From an uncultured Eubacteriales bacterium (GTDB lineage Bacteria > Bacillota > Clostridia > Oscillospirales > Butyricicoccaceae), in contig CAJUGU010000084.1 in the NCBI GenBank assembly GCA_910586105.1, positions 1 through 17,353 of the forward strand: 17,353 nt of DNA, written 5' to 3'. Made by a program: the position numbers and the translations under genes. Positions 1-6,724 of this stretch are shown here, piece by piece. The notes below the pieces were generated by a model. The model did not search any database. It saw nothing but the letters and a program-made list of their open reading frames with translations, and was not told the DNA's origin. Within the stretch, counting starts at the first letter, position 1. Every line of letters begins with the position of its first letter.

Positions 1-60
1 GCAGGGCAGAGCCCTGCACCCGTCCGCGCAGGACGCCACCCCGGCGAGGGGCGCGGAGGG
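1..60. repeat. Modular hairpin intergenic repeat, copy A (cut by window edge)
   Basis: Three consecutive hairpins follow the end of the oapA-like gene: GCAGGGC-AGA-GCCCTGC at 1-17, CGTCC-GCGCA-GGACG at 21-35, and CCCC-GGCGA-GGGG at 39-51. The first 17 bases are identical to 4301-4317, and the second hairpin shares its GCGCA loop with copies B, C and F. The element probably continues to the left beyond the window. No coding potential is evident. The stems may act as a transcript end for the nusB-oapA cluster, but there is no clear T tract. Confidence 0.75.
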
Positions 61-65
61 GGGAT

Positions 66-638
66 CTATTTTTTCGAGTTCAAATCCAAGGGTAAAAACG
101 CCAGCACACGCCCCGCCGCGTGGATGATGCGCACGCTGAACCGGATGCCAAGCCCTTTGCCGATCGCCTTGCCGCCGATCGTCAGCGCGGAGATCAACCC
201 GGTCATTGCCATCGAGACGACCAGCACGCCAAGCGGCGGGAGCCCCGCCGTAATCCGGGTGATAATGACCGCGCCGGTCGCGCCGGAGATGATACCGGCA
301 ATATCGCCGACCACATCGTTGCAGATGCTGGAGACCTTTTCGGCATTGCGGGAGAGCCAGACAGCCTCCCGCGCTCCGGGCACGCGGCGGGACGCCATCG
401 AATGGAATTCCTTTTCGGTGGCGGTCGTCGCAGCAACGCCGATCACGTCAAACAGGATGCCAAGGCTGATGAACAGCAGCAGGATGATGAAGGCGATAAT
501 ATTGTTCACCTGCGCGAGCGCTTCGTTGGACAGGTAGGACATGGAGACCGAGATCAGGAAGCTGAGCGCCGTAATGGTCAGCACCCAGCGCCATTGGATC
601 AGACGGGGCTTTCGTTTGGGTTTATCGCTGTTTTCCAA
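66..638 (-). CDS. oapA: OapA-like OLE RNA-associated membrane protein (CNNM/DUF21-like)
   Basis: A small membrane protein of about 190 residues. Hydrophobic segments lie near residues 21-40, 48-75, 112-133 and 138-158 (numbered from the longest open start at 647). They are separated by a polar stretch with the motifs EKEFHSMASRRVPGA and NAEKVSSICNDVVGDIAG, which resemble the transmembrane domain of CorB/CNNM (DUF21) proteins but lack the CBS domains. Family knowledge: OapA of Bacillus (Halalkalibacterium) halodurans is a protein of this size and kind, binds OLE RNA, brings it to the membrane, and is linked to alcohol, cold and magnesium stress. The position immediately downstream of the ispA-OLE interval supports the name. 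Start choice: GTG at 647 is open, but GGAAAGG lies 8 bases before a TTG at 638, so TTG is preferred and the longer GTG form remains possible. An annotator without the context would probably write 'CorB-like' or 'hypothetical'. Confidence 0.85.
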   Translation of the reverse strand: MENSDKPKRKPRLIQWRWVLTITALSFLISVSMSYLSNEALAQVNNIIAFIILLLFISLGILFDVIGVAATTATEKEFHSMASRRVPGAREAVWLSRNAEKVSSICNDVVGDIAGIISGATGAVIITRITAGLPPLGVLVVSMAMTGLISALTIGGKAIGKGLGIRFSVRIIHAAGRVLAFLPLDLNSKK

Positions 639-744
639 GATGAACACCTTTCCGTTTATGATAATGTAAAGAATGCCCGTCCGGGCTGCGGGAAGGGCGG
701 AGACCGCCCCCTGCGCCTTGACAGGCGTTTTTCAGGCTGTGATC

Positions 745-1489
745 GAAAAAAGCTCCGGCAGGCGGGGAGGGCGTAAAGTCCTCCCCACAGTAGCCGGTCG
801 TGGCAGCGGGCTGGGTCAATCTTACGGCTTAGGTTCGGTTGGATTTCCCCGCGTCCTGCCGTGCGTCGCCGCTGACGGTGGTTTCCCATGAAAGAACGTG
901 CCGGCACGTCGCCGCCGCCGGGACCGAATTGCCACTGAGTCCGTACTGCAATCCCCAGCCTGCCCCGCGGGAGTTTCCCGCCGCAGACTGCCTAGATGAT
1001 TTCCATGACAGGCAACACATCTCTTAGCCTCTTTTGCAGGCCTGGTTTCAGGCGTCAATGCCCGGCAGCGCCTTGCGCACGACGCGCCGGGTGGATACCC
1101 CATCCACCACACCCACTCAAGGCAGGCTACTCTGCACACAGCGCTTTGACGCGCGCCAGCCTGGTTGACCGACGGCCCTCCCACAAGGGGAAGGGGGACG
1201 GGACTTCAGGCCGGGCTGTCGCCGCACCGCAATACAGGTTTCATCCTGCGCCGTAGCGCGTCCATCAATCCACAGAGGATATATAGGCGCACCACAGATA
1301 CAGGTCTCCACGGCAACAGGGTCGGTATCCCATGCCATTGGGAAGCGCCCGGAAGCCTTAACCCCCAGCATCCACCCCAAACTGGGCGTAAGAAGCAAAC
1401 ACCAGGGACTTCATCGATATGCCCTTCAACGGATTTTTAGGCCCGTCCTGGGAGATGTATGCGCTGACTAGGATACAGCGCCACAATAC
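745..1489 (-). ncRNA. ole: OLE RNA (ornate, large, extremophilic)
   Basis: About 1 kb separates ispA from the oapA-like gene, and no open frame in it looks like a protein. In known OLE loci a structured RNA of about 600 nt or more occupies exactly this position, on the same strand as ispA and oapA, with xseA, xseB and nusB upstream, as here. A sigma-A-type promoter at 1496-1524 predicts a start near 1489. Visible helices include GCGCTG/CAGCGC (1461-1466 with 1476-1481) near the 5' end, GGTGGAT/ATCCACC (1090-1096 with 1102-1108), GCGGG/CCCGC around 968-982, the palindrome CGTGCCGGCACG (897-908), and GGGGAGG/CCTCCCC (764-770 with 780-786). That last hairpin is enclosed by a CCGGC/GCCGG pair and followed by six U at 751-746, which sets the proposed 3' end. 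Both ends are inferred. The call rests on gene order and structure, as I did not align it to the OLE consensus. Confidence 0.82.
746..802 (-). terminator. Terminator-like hairpin at the 3' end of OLE RNA
   Basis: Read on the minus strand, a GGGGAGG/CCTCCCC stem (764-770 and 780-786, loop of nine) lies inside an outer CCGGC/GCCGG pair and is followed, after AGC, by six T (751-746). It has the shape of an intrinsic terminator and could define the RNA end. Transcription must read past it, or restart, to express oapA. I see no convincing separate oapA promoter, so partial readthrough is likely. Confidence 0.55.
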
Positions 1490-1495
1490 CTATTT

Positions 1496-1524
1496 AAAAT
1501 ACCACAAAGGGCGCGGCTTTTCAA
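1496..1524 (-). promoter_or_regulatory. Sigma-A promoter for OLE RNA
   Basis: On the minus strand TTGAAA (1524-1519) is followed by a 17-base spacer and TATTTT (1501-1496). The predicted start is about seven bases on, near 1489. The promoter lies downstream of ispA and so gives the RNA an expression route independent of the upstream nusB promoter. An A/T-rich inverted repeat, GAATAAA/TTTATTC (1533-1539 and 1549-1555), sits just upstream of the -35 box and could be an operator or UP-like element. Confidence 0.75.
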
Positions 1525-1647
1525 GTGAAAACGAATAAAAATTCATGATTTATTCATCTTTGCCCGCCGGGATACCACGCGCTATCCGCAGGCTGTGGAC
1601 GGCGGCGCGGCTCGGACGGAGGATCCGCCGCTTTATGCGGTGATCCC

Positions 1648-2541
1648 TTAATAATCGCGGGACACCAAAAAATTCGCGAGATCGGCCAAAAACGCATGGT
1701 CGGGAAAATGCTGCACGGCACGGATCGCGTCGTCGGTCAGCTCACGCACGAGCGCGTGGCAGCGCTCCGCGCCCAGCAGGGAGGGGAAGGTCGCCTTGCT
1801 TTTGTCCGCGTCCGAACCGATCGGCTTGCCAAACCGGGTAATATCGCCCTCGATATCCAGCAGGTCGTCTTCGATCTGAAACGCCAGCCCGAGGCTATCC
1901 GCATAGCGTTCGGCAGCTTCCAACGTTTCCGCGTCGGCGCGTCCGCCAAGCGTGCAGCCCATTTGCGCACCGGCTTTGATCAGGCAGCCGGTCTTCAGCC
2001 GCTGCAGCTGCATCAGCATATCCTGCGGGATCCGCCGCCCTTCGGAATCGAGATCCAGCGCCTGCCCGCCGATCATACCGTCCATCCCGGCGGCGCGGGC
2101 GAGATAGCCGGCGGCGCGCAGCACGGTCTCCGCCGAAAAATCCTGCAAAACGGCGGGATCCAGCATGGTCTCGAAGGCACGGTTGAACAGCGCGTCACCC
2201 GCAAGTACCGCAGTAGCTTCGCCGAACACTTTGTGGTTGGTCGGCTTGCCGCGGCGGAGGTCGTCGTCGTCCATGCACGGCAGATCGTCGTGGATCAGGG
2301 AATAGGTGTGTACCATCTCGAGCGCGGCGGCGAACGGGAGCGCCTTTTCGGGCGTCCCGCCGCAGACGCGGCAGAATTCCAGCAAAAGGGAAGGCCGCAA
2401 CCGTTTGCCGCCGCCCAGAGCGGAATAGCGCGCCGCCTTAAAGATCGCGGGGTATGTCGCTTCATTGGGGGAAGCAAGGGCGGCTTCCAAAGCGGATTCG
2501 GTCATTTTTGCGTAAGCGTCTAAACGTTCGATCAGCGTCAT
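1648..2541 (-). CDS. ispA: Farnesyl/geranyl diphosphate synthase
   Basis: A 297-residue class I (E)-prenyl diphosphate synthase that condenses isopentenyl diphosphate with dimethylallyl or geranyl diphosphate in the cytoplasm to make C15 (or C10) precursors of quinones, undecaprenyl carrier and other isoprenoids. Seen directly: the substrate-binding GGGKRLRP (43-50), the first aspartate-rich motif DDLPCMDDDD (85-94), a GGQALDL segment (158-164), and the second aspartate-rich motif DDLLD (226-230) followed by GKPIGSDADKSKATFP. Length is normal for bacterial IspA. The start is supported by AGGAGG about 7 bases upstream. It follows xseB with a 20-base gap and precedes the OLE RNA, a gene order conserved in OLE-bearing Firmicutes. 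The product chain length cannot be fixed with certainty from sequence alone. Confidence 0.96.
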   Translation of the reverse strand: MTLIERLDAYAKMTESALEAALASPNEATYPAIFKAARYSALGGGKRLRPSLLLEFCRVCGGTPEKALPFAAALEMVHTYSLIHDDLPCMDDDDLRRGKPTNHKVFGEATAVLAGDALFNRAFETMLDPAVLQDFSAETVLRAAGYLARAAGMDGMIGGQALDLDSEGRRIPQDMLMQLQRLKTGCLIKAGAQMGCTLGGRADAETLEAAERYADSLGLAFQIEDDLLDIEGDITRFGKPIGSDADKSKATFPSLLGAERCHALVRELTDDAIRAVQHFPDHAFLADLANFLVSRDY

Positions 2542-2561
2542 GTCGGGTTTCCTCCTGCGTT

Positions 2562-2807
2562 TTAAAATGGGGGGGTCTCGCCGTCGCCGGGCGAGGGCGG
2601 GAGCGGGGGCTGTGCGGCGTCGGCGCGCAGCACCGAGACCTTTTGTTCGGCTTCGTCGAGCAGCTTGTGCAAAGAAGCGGCGAGCTTTGCGCCTTCCTCG
2701 AACAGCGCCACGCTGTCCGCGAGCGGCGTGTCGCCCTGCTCCATTTTCCGCACGATCTCCTCAAGGCGCGCCATGGATGTTTCAAAATTCTGTTTTTTTG
2801 CAGCCAT
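2562..2807 (-). CDS. xseB: Exodeoxyribonuclease VII small subunit
   Basis: An 81-residue protein with the XseB fold: FETSMARLEEIVRKMEQGDTP followed by LADSVALFEEGAKLA, a two-helix coiled coil, and a short proline-rich acidic tail. Several small subunits coat each XseA in the exonuclease VII complex, which degrades single-stranded DNA from both ends and acts in repair. AAGG precedes the ATG by about three bases within AGGTAAGG. It lies 51 bases after xseA and 20 before ispA, so one polycistronic message is expected. Residues 70-81 (PPSPGDGETPPF) are poorly conserved in the family and probably disordered. Confidence 0.95.
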   Translation of the reverse strand: MAAKKQNFETSMARLEEIVRKMEQGDTPLADSVALFEEGAKLAASLHKLLDEAEQKVSVLRADAAQPPLPPSPGDGETPPF

Positions 2808-2858
2808 TGCCTTACCTGACCTTTCTGCATAGTATCTCGGGAATCACAGGGAGCGGCC

Positions 2859-4124
2859 CTATGTTTTGGACGTTTTTTCGACCGTACACAACGCGCTGCC
2901 TTTGGAGAAGCGGACTTCCAGCCGGTCGCCCTTTTTCAGCGCGGACGCATCGGTGACGGCGGTTCCGCCGCGGCTGGCCAGCGCATAGCCGCGCCCCATC
3001 ACCCGCAGCGGGCTGAGCGCGTCGAGCGCGACAGCGGCGCGGCGGAAGCGTTCCCGTTGGGCGCCGAGCTGGCGGGCCGTCTGCGTGTCCAGCCGGTCCA
3101 GCGCGAGGTCGACGGCCAGCCGCCTGCCCGCGATCCCGTCGGCGAACGCGCGTTCCAGCCGTTCCGACAGGCGGCCGGCGGCGGCGCGCTTTTCGGCGAA
3201 GGTGTGCGCCGGGCTGTGTACGGAAAGCCGGGCTTCCAGCAGCTCGGTGCGCTGACGGCGGGTTTGCAGCGCGCGCCGGTAGGCATGGGCCAGCCGCTCG
3301 GTCAGCTGGAACAGGCGGAGCGCGACCTCCTCCTGATCGGGCACGGCAAGCTCAGCGGCCCCGGAGGGGGTCGGCGCGCGCAGGTCGGCGACGAAGTCGG
3401 CGATGGTCACATCCGGTTCATGCCCCACGGCGGAGATCACCGGGAGCTTTGACGCCGCGATCGCCCGCGCGACCAGCTCGTCATTAAACGCCCACAGGTC
3501 TTCGAGCGAACCGCCGCCGCGCCCGATAATAATGAGGTCGTCTTCCGCGAGCCGGTTGACGGTTTCCAGCGCGCGGCAAAGGCTGCGCGGCGCGTCCGCC
3601 CCCTGTACGAGGGCGGGGAAAAGGCGTACCCGCGCGAGCGGCCAGCGCCGCCCCAAAATGCGGATCATATCCTGCACCGCCGCGCCGCTTTCGGCGGTCA
3701 CCAGCGCGACCGAACCCGGCATGGCCGGGATCGGCTTTTTGCGCGCCGGGTCAAACAGACCTTCGGCGAACAGCTTGGCTTTCAGCCGTTCAAAGGCTTC
3801 GTGCAGCGCGCCCGCGCCGTCCGGGGCCATGGATGCAATATAAAGCTGTACCTGCCCCGATTTCGGGTAGGAGCTGACCCGCCCGCGCGCGATGACTTTG
3901 AGGCCGTTTTGCAGGCGGAAGCGCAGCCGAACGGCGTCCGAACGGAACATGACGGCGGAAATCGCCGCGCCCTCGTCCTTGAGCGTAAAATAATGGTGGC
4001 CCGAGGGGTGCGGGCGATAATTGGAGATCTCGCCCGAAACATCGAGCCCACGAAAGGCGGGATTGGCTTCCAGCAGCTGTTTGATCTCTTGATTCAACCG
4101 GGTGATCGTATAAATGGTACTCAT
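2859..4124 (-). CDS. xseA: Exodeoxyribonuclease VII large subunit
   Basis: A 421-residue catalytic subunit of exonuclease VII. The N-terminal OB-fold (about residues 1-100) contains VSGEISNYRPHPSGHHYFTLKD and SSYPKSGQVQLY. The catalytic part (about 120-320) holds ALVTAESGAAVQDM, DDLIIIGRGGGSLEDLW, AFNDE and AVGHEPDVTIADFVADLRAPTPS, all hallmarks of PF02601. A long helical region follows and the C-terminus has the usual GRGYAL segment. Length is slightly shorter than E. coli XseA. The ATG is preceded by GGGGGAACC. About 225 bases separate it from the M22-family gene upstream, and that gap is filled by a hairpin repeat, so read-through from nusB may be modulated there. TTGACG around 4167-4172 has no good -10 partner, so I do not call a promoter. 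Confidence 0.95.
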   Translation of the reverse strand: MSTIYTITRLNQEIKQLLEANPAFRGLDVSGEISNYRPHPSGHHYFTLKDEGAAISAVMFRSDAVRLRFRLQNGLKVIARGRVSSYPKSGQVQLYIASMAPDGAGALHEAFERLKAKLFAEGLFDPARKKPIPAMPGSVALVTAESGAAVQDMIRILGRRWPLARVRLFPALVQGADAPRSLCRALETVNRLAEDDLIIIGRGGGSLEDLWAFNDELVARAIAASKLPVISAVGHEPDVTIADFVADLRAPTPSGAAELAVPDQEEVALRLFQLTERLAHAYRRALQTRRQRTELLEARLSVHSPAHTFAEKRAAAGRLSERLERAFADGIAGRRLAVDLALDRLDTQTARQLGAQRERFRRAAVALDALSPLRVMGRGYALASRGGTAVTDASALKKGDRLEVRFSKGSALCTVEKTSKT

Positions 4125-4179
4125 AATGGTTCCCCCTATGCGGAGCAGGATGGATCAAAGTATGCACCGCGTCAAATCA

Positions 4180-4209
4180 CCCCGCCCGCCGTCGTTGTGG
4201 CGGGCGGGG
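4180..4209. repeat. Hairpin with GTCGTTGT loop, copy 1
   Basis: CCCCGCCCGCC (4180-4190) pairs perfectly over 11 bp with GGCGGGCGGGG (4199-4209) around the loop GTCGTTGT. The same loop and inner stem recur at 8823-8852 with a different but still fully paired outer stem. It lies upstream of xseA on that gene's strand and opens repeat copy B. Confidence 0.8.
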
Positions 4210-4239
4210 TAGCTGGTAAAAACGGATGGGGACGCGCCC

Positions 4240-4346
4240 CGTTCCCCGCCGCAGCGGGATAAAGTTTTTACTCGATTTTTTTTCAAAAAAATCGCGGGTG
4301 CAGGGCAGAGCCCTGCCGCCGCCCGCGCAGGGCCGCTCCCGGGAGC
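4240..4346. repeat. Modular hairpin intergenic repeat, copy B
   Basis: After the module CCCCGCCGCAGCGGG (4243-4257) come an A/T-rich hairpin CGATTTTTTT/AAAAAAATCG (4274-4295), GCAGGGC-AGA-GCCCTGC (4301-4317, identical to 1-17), GCCC-GCGCA-GGGC (4321-4333), and the perfect 12-bp palindrome GCTCCCGGGAGC (4335-4346) next to the stop codon of the M22-family gene. The stack could act as a processing or partial termination site inside the nusB-oapA cluster. Confidence 0.75.
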
Positions 4347-4348
4347 GC

Positions 4349-5302
4349 TCAGCCCAAACCGGGCGCAGCGGCAAGCTGGCGTGCGGCCAGCAGCGCCGCG
4401 CCGACCGCGTTGTCGCCGGAAAGCTCCACGTCCGCGAAGGCGCAGTCAAACCGCTGCGGGAGACGTTCGCGCAGCAGGGAGCAGCTCATCACCCCGCCCG
4501 CGCATAGCACCGGAAGCGGGGAGCGGGACAACGCCTGTTCGGTCGCGTCCGCGACGGCGCTGCAAATGGTTTCCAGAGCGAACCGCGCGACGGCTTCCGC
4601 AGGCGCGCCCTTTTTGGCAAGCGCTTCCACCTGATTTTGCATCCCGGAGAGCGAAAACGCGCAGCCTTTGACCTTGGGACGGAAAGGCTTCACCGGGGCG
4701 CTGCAGCGCTGCTGGAGCTTGTCCAGCGCCGCTCCCGCCGGGAACGCCAGCCCCAACAGCCGCCCGCATCGGTCGATCAGCTGTCCCGCAGAAAGGTCGG
4801 TCGTGCCGCCGATCCGTTCTGCAAACGGAAGGCCGTCGGCTCCCGGCGAGACGTGCAGCAGTTCGCTGGTGCCGCCCGACAGATGCCACGCAAGGAATTC
4901 CTTGTCGAGCAGCTCGAGCCGTCCGGCGGACAGCGCCGCCGCCGCAAGGTGCCCCTGCTGGTGTGAACAGGCGAAAAGCGGTACGCCGAGAAGGTGCGCC
5001 GCTGAACGCGCGACGTTTTCCCCCGCAAGGAAACACGGCATATAGGAGCCTTCCACCGCGCGCGGGCGTGTGCTCACACCGACGGCGCGCCAGCCACGCA
5101 GCGCCGGAAGCTGCCCGATCAGTTCGTGCAGGCGCAGCGTGTGCTGGAATAACGCTTCCGATTGGCGCAGGCCGATCGCGCCTTCCGGTACGTCAAGCAG
5201 CCTGCCGCGGTTGCAGTATTCGCCGCTTGTCGGATCGTAAGCCGCCGCCGAGGTACGATAGTTTGAGGTATCGATACCTAAGACCGGGTCATGCATCGGC
5301 AT
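4349..5302 (-). CDS. TsaD/Kae1-like M22-family protein (paralogue type)
   Basis: About 317 residues from ATG at 5302 (ATG at 5296 is equally possible). It has the ASKHA fold of TsaD/Kae1: an N-terminal IDTSNYRTSAAAYD in place of the usual IETSCDDTA, the metal-binding HQQGH (H114, H118) matching HxEGH, LSGGTSEL (141-148), GTTDLSAGQLIDRCGRLLGL, AFSLSGMQNQVEAL, and a C-terminal AGGVMSCSLLRERL then GDNAVGAA. TsaD proper makes the threonylcarbamoyl-adenosine-37 modification of tRNA with TsaB, TsaE and TsaC. Clostridia often carry a second, divergent copy beside nusB and xseA, and the altered motifs and location fit that paralogue, whose function is unclear to me. It overlaps the nusB stop by 8 or 14 bases, has no clear ribosome site, and is therefore probably translationally coupled. 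Confidence 0.85.
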   Translation of the reverse strand: MPMHDPVLGIDTSNYRTSAAAYDPTSGEYCNRGRLLDVPEGAIGLRQSEALFQHTLRLHELIGQLPALRGWRAVGVSTRPRAVEGSYMPCFLAGENVARSAAHLLGVPLFACSHQQGHLAAAALSAGRLELLDKEFLAWHLSGGTSELLHVSPGADGLPFAERIGGTTDLSAGQLIDRCGRLLGLAFPAGAALDKLQQRCSAPVKPFRPKVKGCAFSLSGMQNQVEALAKKGAPAEAVARFALETICSAVADATEQALSRSPLPVLCAGGVMSCSLLRERLPQRFDCAFADVELSGDNAVGAALLAARQLAAAPGLG

Positions 5303-5945
5303 TTTGAGACGCAGCGGATTCCGCGCTTTGCGCGTCAGGCTCCACACTCTGCGCGGACGGCTCCGCGCCATGCGCATCAGGCTCTACGCTCTGCGCGGAC
5401 GGCTCCGCGCTTTGCGCGTCAGACTCCGCAGGCTCTTCGGCTTGGCCAATAATTTCCGGCTCGTCGAAGAGCGCATCGCCCCGGGTAAGCTCGCGCCCGA
5501 GTTTACCGAGGATCCCGTTGACGAACCCGCCAGCCTCGTCGGAGTCATATTTTTTCGCCAGCTCAACCGCCTCATTGATGGCCGCGCCGACCGGCACGTC
5601 GTCCACAAAAGCCATTTCATACAGTGCGAGCCGCAACACGGCGCGCGAGAGCCGGGTGATACGGTTCAGGCTCCACCCTTTGGCGCTGCGGACGATCTGC
5701 GCGTCAAGCGCCTCGCGGCGGGCGGCGACGCCCTTGACGACCTGAAGGATATAGTCGGTTTGCCGCCCATCCAAAGGCGCGGCATACAGCCCGACTTCCT
5801 CGGCGAGCGAGGACCGGGTGCCGGCATCCAACCGCTCCAGGATGTCTTCGTCGGTTTCAAATTCATGGAAATTCATCTCGTAGATAAGATGCAGCGCGGT
5901 CTCTCTCGCGGCTGCTCTGCGCGCGGCAGCTTTTGGTTTGCTCAC
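5289..5945 (-). CDS. nusB: Transcription antitermination factor NusB with repetitive tail
   Basis: NusB forms a dimer with NusE (ribosomal protein S10), binds boxA RNA and supports rRNA transcription antitermination. The core (about residues 1-155) shows RETALHLIYEMNFHE, GWSLNRITRLSRAVLRLALYEM and PVGAAINEAVELAKKYDSDEAGGFVNGIL, all typical. The open frame extends to 6092, but the start is best placed at GTG 5945: GGGGG lies six bases upstream, and the extension crosses the promoter. The last 60 or so residues are unusual, being an acidic, Ser/Ala/Pro/Glu-rich tail with a 14-residue repeat (AQSVEPDA..AEPS) that mirrors a 42-bp DNA repeat. Such tails are absent from ordinary NusB of about 140 residues. 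It is the first gene of the minus-strand cluster. Confidence 0.93.
   Translation of the reverse strand: MSKPKAAARRAAARETALHLIYEMNFHEFETDEDILERLDAGTRSSLAEEVGLYAAPLDGRQTDYILQVVKGVAARREALDAQIVRSAKGWSLNRITRLSRAVLRLALYEMAFVDDVPVGAAINEAVELAKKYDSDEAGGFVNGILGKLGRELTRGDALFDEPEIIGQAEEPAESDAQSAEPSAQSVEPDAHGAEPSAQSVEPDAQSAESAASQNADA
5323..5427. repeat. 42-bp tandem repeat, about 2.5 copies, inside nusB
   Basis: Units begin at 5323, 5365 and 5407, a period of 42 bases (14 codons). The shared core is GCGC(TT/CA)TGCGC(G/A)TCAGRCTC followed by CTCTGCGCGGACGGCTCC in the two full units. The third unit is cut at about 5427. The period is a multiple of three, so copy-number changes keep the nusB frame. It encodes the Ser/Glu/Pro-rich C-terminal tail. 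Confidence 0.85.
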
Positions 5946-5984
5946 GGTATACCCCCTGTTTTGCAGCATGTCATTGTCAGGAAT

Positions 5985-6013
5985 ATTGTACAGGAAATGC
6001 TGGAAAATTGCAA
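5985..6013 (-). promoter_or_regulatory. Promoter of the nusB-oapA cluster
   Basis: On the minus strand TTGCAA (6013-6008), a 17-base spacer and TACAAT (5990-5985) form a good sigma-A promoter about 40 bases before the nusB GTG. It excludes the longer nusB reading frame that starts upstream of it. Confidence 0.75.
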
Positions 6014-6115
6014 GCCCGGGTTTGCCTTCGGCCCCTGCATTTTCCGCGCGGGCGGCGCGTGAAAAAAATTTCGGGAAATTTTGCCAAATCACGTGCGTTT
6101 CCGCGCGTTTTCCTG

Positions 6116-6121
6116 TATACT
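6116..6121 (+). promoter_or_regulatory. Probable -10 box for the PsiE-like gene
   Basis: TATACT lies about 43 bases before the start codon. The position 17 bases upstream reads GTGCGT, a poor -35 box, so the promoter is weak or activator-dependent if real. An inverted repeat AAATTTC-GG-GAAATTT (6066-6081) lies between it and the divergent nusB promoter. Confidence 0.45.
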
Positions 6122-6163
6122 ATAGCTATCACATTCCCGCACGCGAAAAAGGAGGACGTTTTT

Positions 6164-6676
6164 ATGAAGTACCGCATACAATCGATGCTCTACCACCTGA
6201 CGATCATTCTGGAAGCGGTGATCGGCATTTTTCTGATCCTTGGCGTTGCGTTTTCGATTCTGGGGCTGGCGTTTTCGCTGGATTTCCTGCACCTGACGAA
6301 CAATCCCAGCGACATCACGCAATATCTGAGCCTGGTGGCGACGATCGTCCTGAGCATCGAGTTTACCAAGATGCTTTGCACGCACTCGCTGGACTCGGTC
6401 GTTGAAGTACTGAGCATGGCGATCGCCCGCGAGATCATAGCGCATGAGACGACGCTGCTGCAAAATCTGATCGGCGTGATCGCGATCGCGATCCTGTTCC
6501 TGGTGCGGAAATACTGCTATGTCTCCAAGCTGGATAAGCAGGAAGGCACCCACCGTTCACTGGCGCGGGATACGCTGCATGATTTCGTCCGTCGCAGTGC
6601 GGCATCCATGGAGAAGGGCGCGGCAGACGAAGCAGCCGATGCTGAAAAAACCATGGGTGCCGAAAATTCCCTGTAA
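6164..6676 (+). CDS. PsiE-like small membrane protein
   Basis: A 170-residue protein starting at ATG 6164, set by AAAGGAGG seven bases upstream. Open sequence before it has no start with a ribosome site. Hydrophobic segments lie near residues 12-40, 52-72 and 99-117. The segment from LSIEFTKMLCTHSLDSVVEVLSMAIAREI to GVIAIAILFLVRKY resembles the core of the phosphate-starvation-inducible PsiE family: a helix ending in a charged stretch, an amphipathic IAREII element, and a final helix with LVRKY. The last 50 residues are soluble and Ala/Glu-rich. PsiE function is unknown even in E. coli, and a phosphate link here is not shown by the sequence. It precedes the MFS gene on the same strand by 48 bases and may be co-transcribed with it. 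Confidence 0.65.
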   Translation: MKYRIQSMLYHLTIILEAVIGIFLILGVAFSILGLAFSLDFLHLTNNPSDITQYLSLVATIVLSIEFTKMLCTHSLDSVVEVLSMAIAREIIAHETTLLQNLIGVIAIAILFLVRKYCYVSKLDKQEGTHRSLARDTLHDFVRRSAASMEKGAADEAADAEKTMGAENSL

Positions 6677-6724
6677 GATTTCCCGGGGAAACGGCAAACT
6701 AAGCCGGAGAAAGGAGGCGGGCGC

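Noticed and set aside
822..1440. Several open frames of 60-120 codons on both strands within the ispA-oapA gap
   Set aside because: They lack ribosome sites, are rich in Arg, Pro, Cys and Trp without domain motifs, and overlap each other in the region assigned to OLE RNA.
5946..6092. N-terminal extension of nusB to 6092
   Set aside because: It crosses the promoter at 5985-6013, has no ribosome site, and does not resemble NusB; GTG 5945 has GGGGG upstream.
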